A DNA stretch of 13,231 nucleotides from NCBI GenBank assembly GCA_910588865.1, contig CAJUSJ010000106.1, positions 1 to 13,231 of the forward strand, given 5' to 3'. This stretch comes from an uncultured Lachnospiraceae bacterium (GTDB taxonomy: Bacteria; Bacillota; Clostridia; Lachnospirales; Lachnospiraceae). Position 1 is the first letter of the stretch. Each line of letters begins with the position of its first letter. Shown one piece after another: positions 12,021-13,231 of the stretch. The notes below the pieces were generated by a model. It had not been told where the DNA came from. It searched no databases and saw nothing but the letters and a program-made list of their open reading frames with translations. The position numbers and the translations under genes were made by a program.

Positions 12021-12635
12021 ATGAAGATAACCTGGCTGGGACATTCCTGTTTTAAGGTGGAGACAAAGGGATACGTTATAGTGCTGGACCCCTATGAGGA
12101 CGGCAGCGTGCCCGGCTGTCTGCCGGTGAGGGAGGAGGCTGACGAGGTTCTGTGCAGCCATGAACATTTTGACCACAATTTCAGAGACGGGGTCACCTTG
12201 AGGGAACATGGGCCGTCTCCCGTGAAGGTGGAGGTGATCTCCACCTGGCATGACCACAAGAAAGGGGAACTGCGGGGAAGCAATAAGATCCACATTCTGG
12301 ACGACGGTCAGGCGCGGATTGCCCATTTGGGGGATCTGGGCTGTGAGCTGGAGCCAGAGCAGAAGGAGAGGCTTAAGGGACTCGACGGGATTCTGATCCC
12401 TGTGGGCGGATATTACACCATTGACGCATCCCAGGCCAGAAAGCTGGTGGAGGACATTGGGCCCAGGGTCACGGTGCCCATGCATTACCGGGGAGCGGGA
12501 TTCGGGTTTGACGTTCTGGAAACCGCGGAGGATTTCACCAGGTTTTTCGATGATGTCAGGACCTATGAGGAAAATGCCATTGAGATAACAGAAGACACAC
12601 AGAAACAGACAGCGGTTCTGGGGATGCGGAGGTAG
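12021..12635 (+). CDS. UlaG-like metallo-beta-lactamase-fold hydrolase
   Basis: This is a cytoplasmic two-metal hydrolase of 204 residues from the small UlaG-like group (Lactamase_B_3). AAGGAGG ends 8 bases before ATG 12021. The metal ligands can be read in order: 'WLGHSCF' (His7), 'SHEHFDH' (the HxHxDH motif at His47, His49, Asp51 and His52), 'HLGD' (His102, Asp105) and 'MHYRG' (His155). 'STWHDHKKG' (75-82) is the substrate-side loop typical of the group. The substrate is unknown; relatives act on lactone or phosphodiester bonds, and many have no assigned role. No long RNase-Z or beta-CASP insert is present. The next gene begins 2 bases after the stop and uses a ribosome site inside this gene, so the two are translationally coupled. 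Confidence 0.9.
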   Translation: MKITWLGHSCFKVETKGYVIVLDPYEDGSVPGCLPVREEADEVLCSHEHFDHNFRDGVTLREHGPSPVKVEVISTWHDHKKGELRGSNKIHILDDGQARIAHLGDLGCELEPEQKERLKGLDGILIPVGGYYTIDASQARKLVEDIGPRVTVPMHYRGAGFGFDVLETAEDFTRFFDDVRTYEENAIEITEDTQKQTAVLGMRR

Positions 12636-12637
12636 CT

Positions 12638-13042
12638 TTGGATAGTTTGAGGGATAAATTCCGCCGTTTTATGGTGGGACGCTACGGCATGGATGAGCTG
12701 AACCGTTTTCTCTCATCCCTGATCCTGGTTTTTGTGGTTCTTCACTTGTTTTTCAGAAGTCCCCTGTTTTTTTGGCTGGAGCTTGCGTGCCTGGTCCTGA
12801 TCTATGGGAGAATGTTTTCAAAGAATACGGGAAAGAGGTTTTATGAGAACCAGACCTACTTACAGATGTGTTTTCGTGGGGCGGAGCGGGCCAGAAAGCT
12901 TACGCGGCAGTTGAAGGAGGCCAGAAAGTTCAAGATCTTCAAGTGTCCCAACTGCGGACAAAGGCTGAGGATCCCCAGAGGCCACGGAAGGATTCAGGTT
13001 CACTGCAGGGGCTGCGGGCATGATTTTATGGGGAGAAGTTAG
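12638..13042 (+). CDS. Small membrane protein with C-terminal zinc ribbon
   Basis: This protein has 134 residues. The start is TTG 12638, with GGAGG at 12628-12632 five bases before it, inside the end of the preceding gene. A short basic N-terminus leads into two hydrophobic segments (about 24-39 and 42-58) that form a hairpin anchor. A basic linker (60-98) follows, then a zinc ribbon: 'CPNC' (Cys103, Cys106) and 'CRGC' (Cys123, Cys126), with 'LRIPRGHGRIQV' between the knuckles. The layout suggests a cytoplasmic zinc ribbon held at the membrane. I know of similar uncharacterised proteins in Lachnospiraceae, with no proven role. Coupling to the metallo-hydrolase suggests a shared function, but nothing in the sequence defines it. 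Confidence 0.85.
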   Translation: MDSLRDKFRRFMVGRYGMDELNRFLSSLILVFVVLHLFFRSPLFFWLELACLVLIYGRMFSKNTGKRFYENQTYLQMCFRGAERARKLTRQLKEARKFKIFKCPNCGQRLRIPRGHGRIQVHCRGCGHDFMGRS

Positions 13043-13110
13043 ATTTCTGTTACTGTTCAGGTAGGTCTGCGCGCTTGCCGCGCTGGCCGTATGATAAACT
13101 GAGCCAGAGA

Positions 13111-13152
13111 GCAAAAATCCCATCGCCGCAGGCGATTTTCATGGGTTTTTGC
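13111..13152. terminator. Bidirectional nested terminator hairpin
   Basis: An inner stem TCGCC-GCA-GGCGA (13123-13135) followed by TTTTC lies inside an outer stem in which GCAAAAATCCCAT (13111-13123) pairs, with one bulge, with ATGGGTTTTTGC (13141-13152). On the plus strand the inner stem with its T run ends the two-gene operon. On the minus strand the outer stem ends in ATTTTTGC and would stop transcription coming from the right. Confidence 0.75.
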
Positions 13153-13201
13153 CAGTTGCTGTGAACGCATGTGAACCAATGTCATTTAGTTAAAGCATAT
13201 A

Positions 13202-13226
13202 GTTAGATTCCCATAAGGGAACTAAC
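13202..13226. other. Hairpin at the window edge
   Basis: GTTAG-A-TTCCC and GGGAA-CTAAC pair as a 10-bp stem with one bulged A and an ATAA loop. It lies in a short AT-rich stretch after the terminator. It could be a leader element or terminator of a feature beyond the window, or one end of a small repeat. Its partner is not visible. Confidence 0.4.
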
Positions 13227-13231
13227 CAAAA

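Noticed and set aside
11904..12485. 193-codon minus-strand ORF opposite the metallo-hydrolase
   Set aside because: It mostly mirrors a gene with all metal-binding motifs intact, and its sequence has no plausible domain.
11737..13083. Dispersed repeat sharing AGGTCTGC-like sequence near 11740 and 13063
   Set aside because: Only about 8 bases match before the sequences diverge, so chance similarity in GC-rich hairpins is the simpler explanation.

Overview
The window looks like the chromosome of a Gram-positive anaerobe of the class Clostridia, most likely a gut Lachnospiraceae. The reasons are strong AGGAGG-type ribosome binding sites, several consensus sigma-A promoters, an AgrC/AgrA-like two-component pair, a lipobox flavodoxin, a clostridial-type Ser/Thr kinase-like protein and GH1/GH36 sugar hydrolases. 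This is inference from gene content; no species can be named. No rRNA, tRNA, CRISPR array or intact insertion sequence was seen.

Region 1 (1 to about 2562) is visibly AT-rich. It holds the end of a LytTR response regulator, an overlapping AgrC-like histidine kinase, and a 222-residue charged protein of unknown function. Composition changes abruptly near 2562, next to what may be the 3' remnant of another gene, so this part may be acquired DNA.

Region 2 (about 2563-3545) carries a flavodoxin-fold lipoprotein whose last ~20 codons are frameshifted by an apparent one-base loss. A long perfect palindrome and a GC-rich terminator follow.

Region 3 (3559-9160) is a glycoside-utilisation block. A 6-phospho-beta-glucosidase (minus strand) diverges from a GH36 alpha-galactosidase, which is followed by a YczE-type membrane protein. 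An AraC-family regulator converges on that pair and is the obvious candidate controller.

Region 4 (9362-10721, minus strand) is a TetR regulator followed by an unrecognised seven-helix membrane protein. The same operator, TGAAC-N3-GTTCA, sits in the same register against the -10 box of both genes, so this is a self-contained repressor/target module. The repressor appears to begin at an ATT codon.

Region 5 (10762-13231, plus strand) has a monocistronic Ser/Thr kinase-like gene with its own near-consensus promoter. A short stretch follows with a possible degenerate minus-strand ORF. Then comes a two-gene operon of a UlaG-like metallo-beta-lactamase-fold hydrolase coupled to a small membrane zinc-ribbon protein, and finally a bidirectional terminator and a further hairpin at the window edge.

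No clearly new multi-gene system is evident. The most interesting items are the TetR/7TM module with duplicated operators and the probable ATT start, the frameshifted flavodoxin lipoprotein, the composition junction near 2562, and the unexplained Cys/His-rich ORF at 11776-11973.
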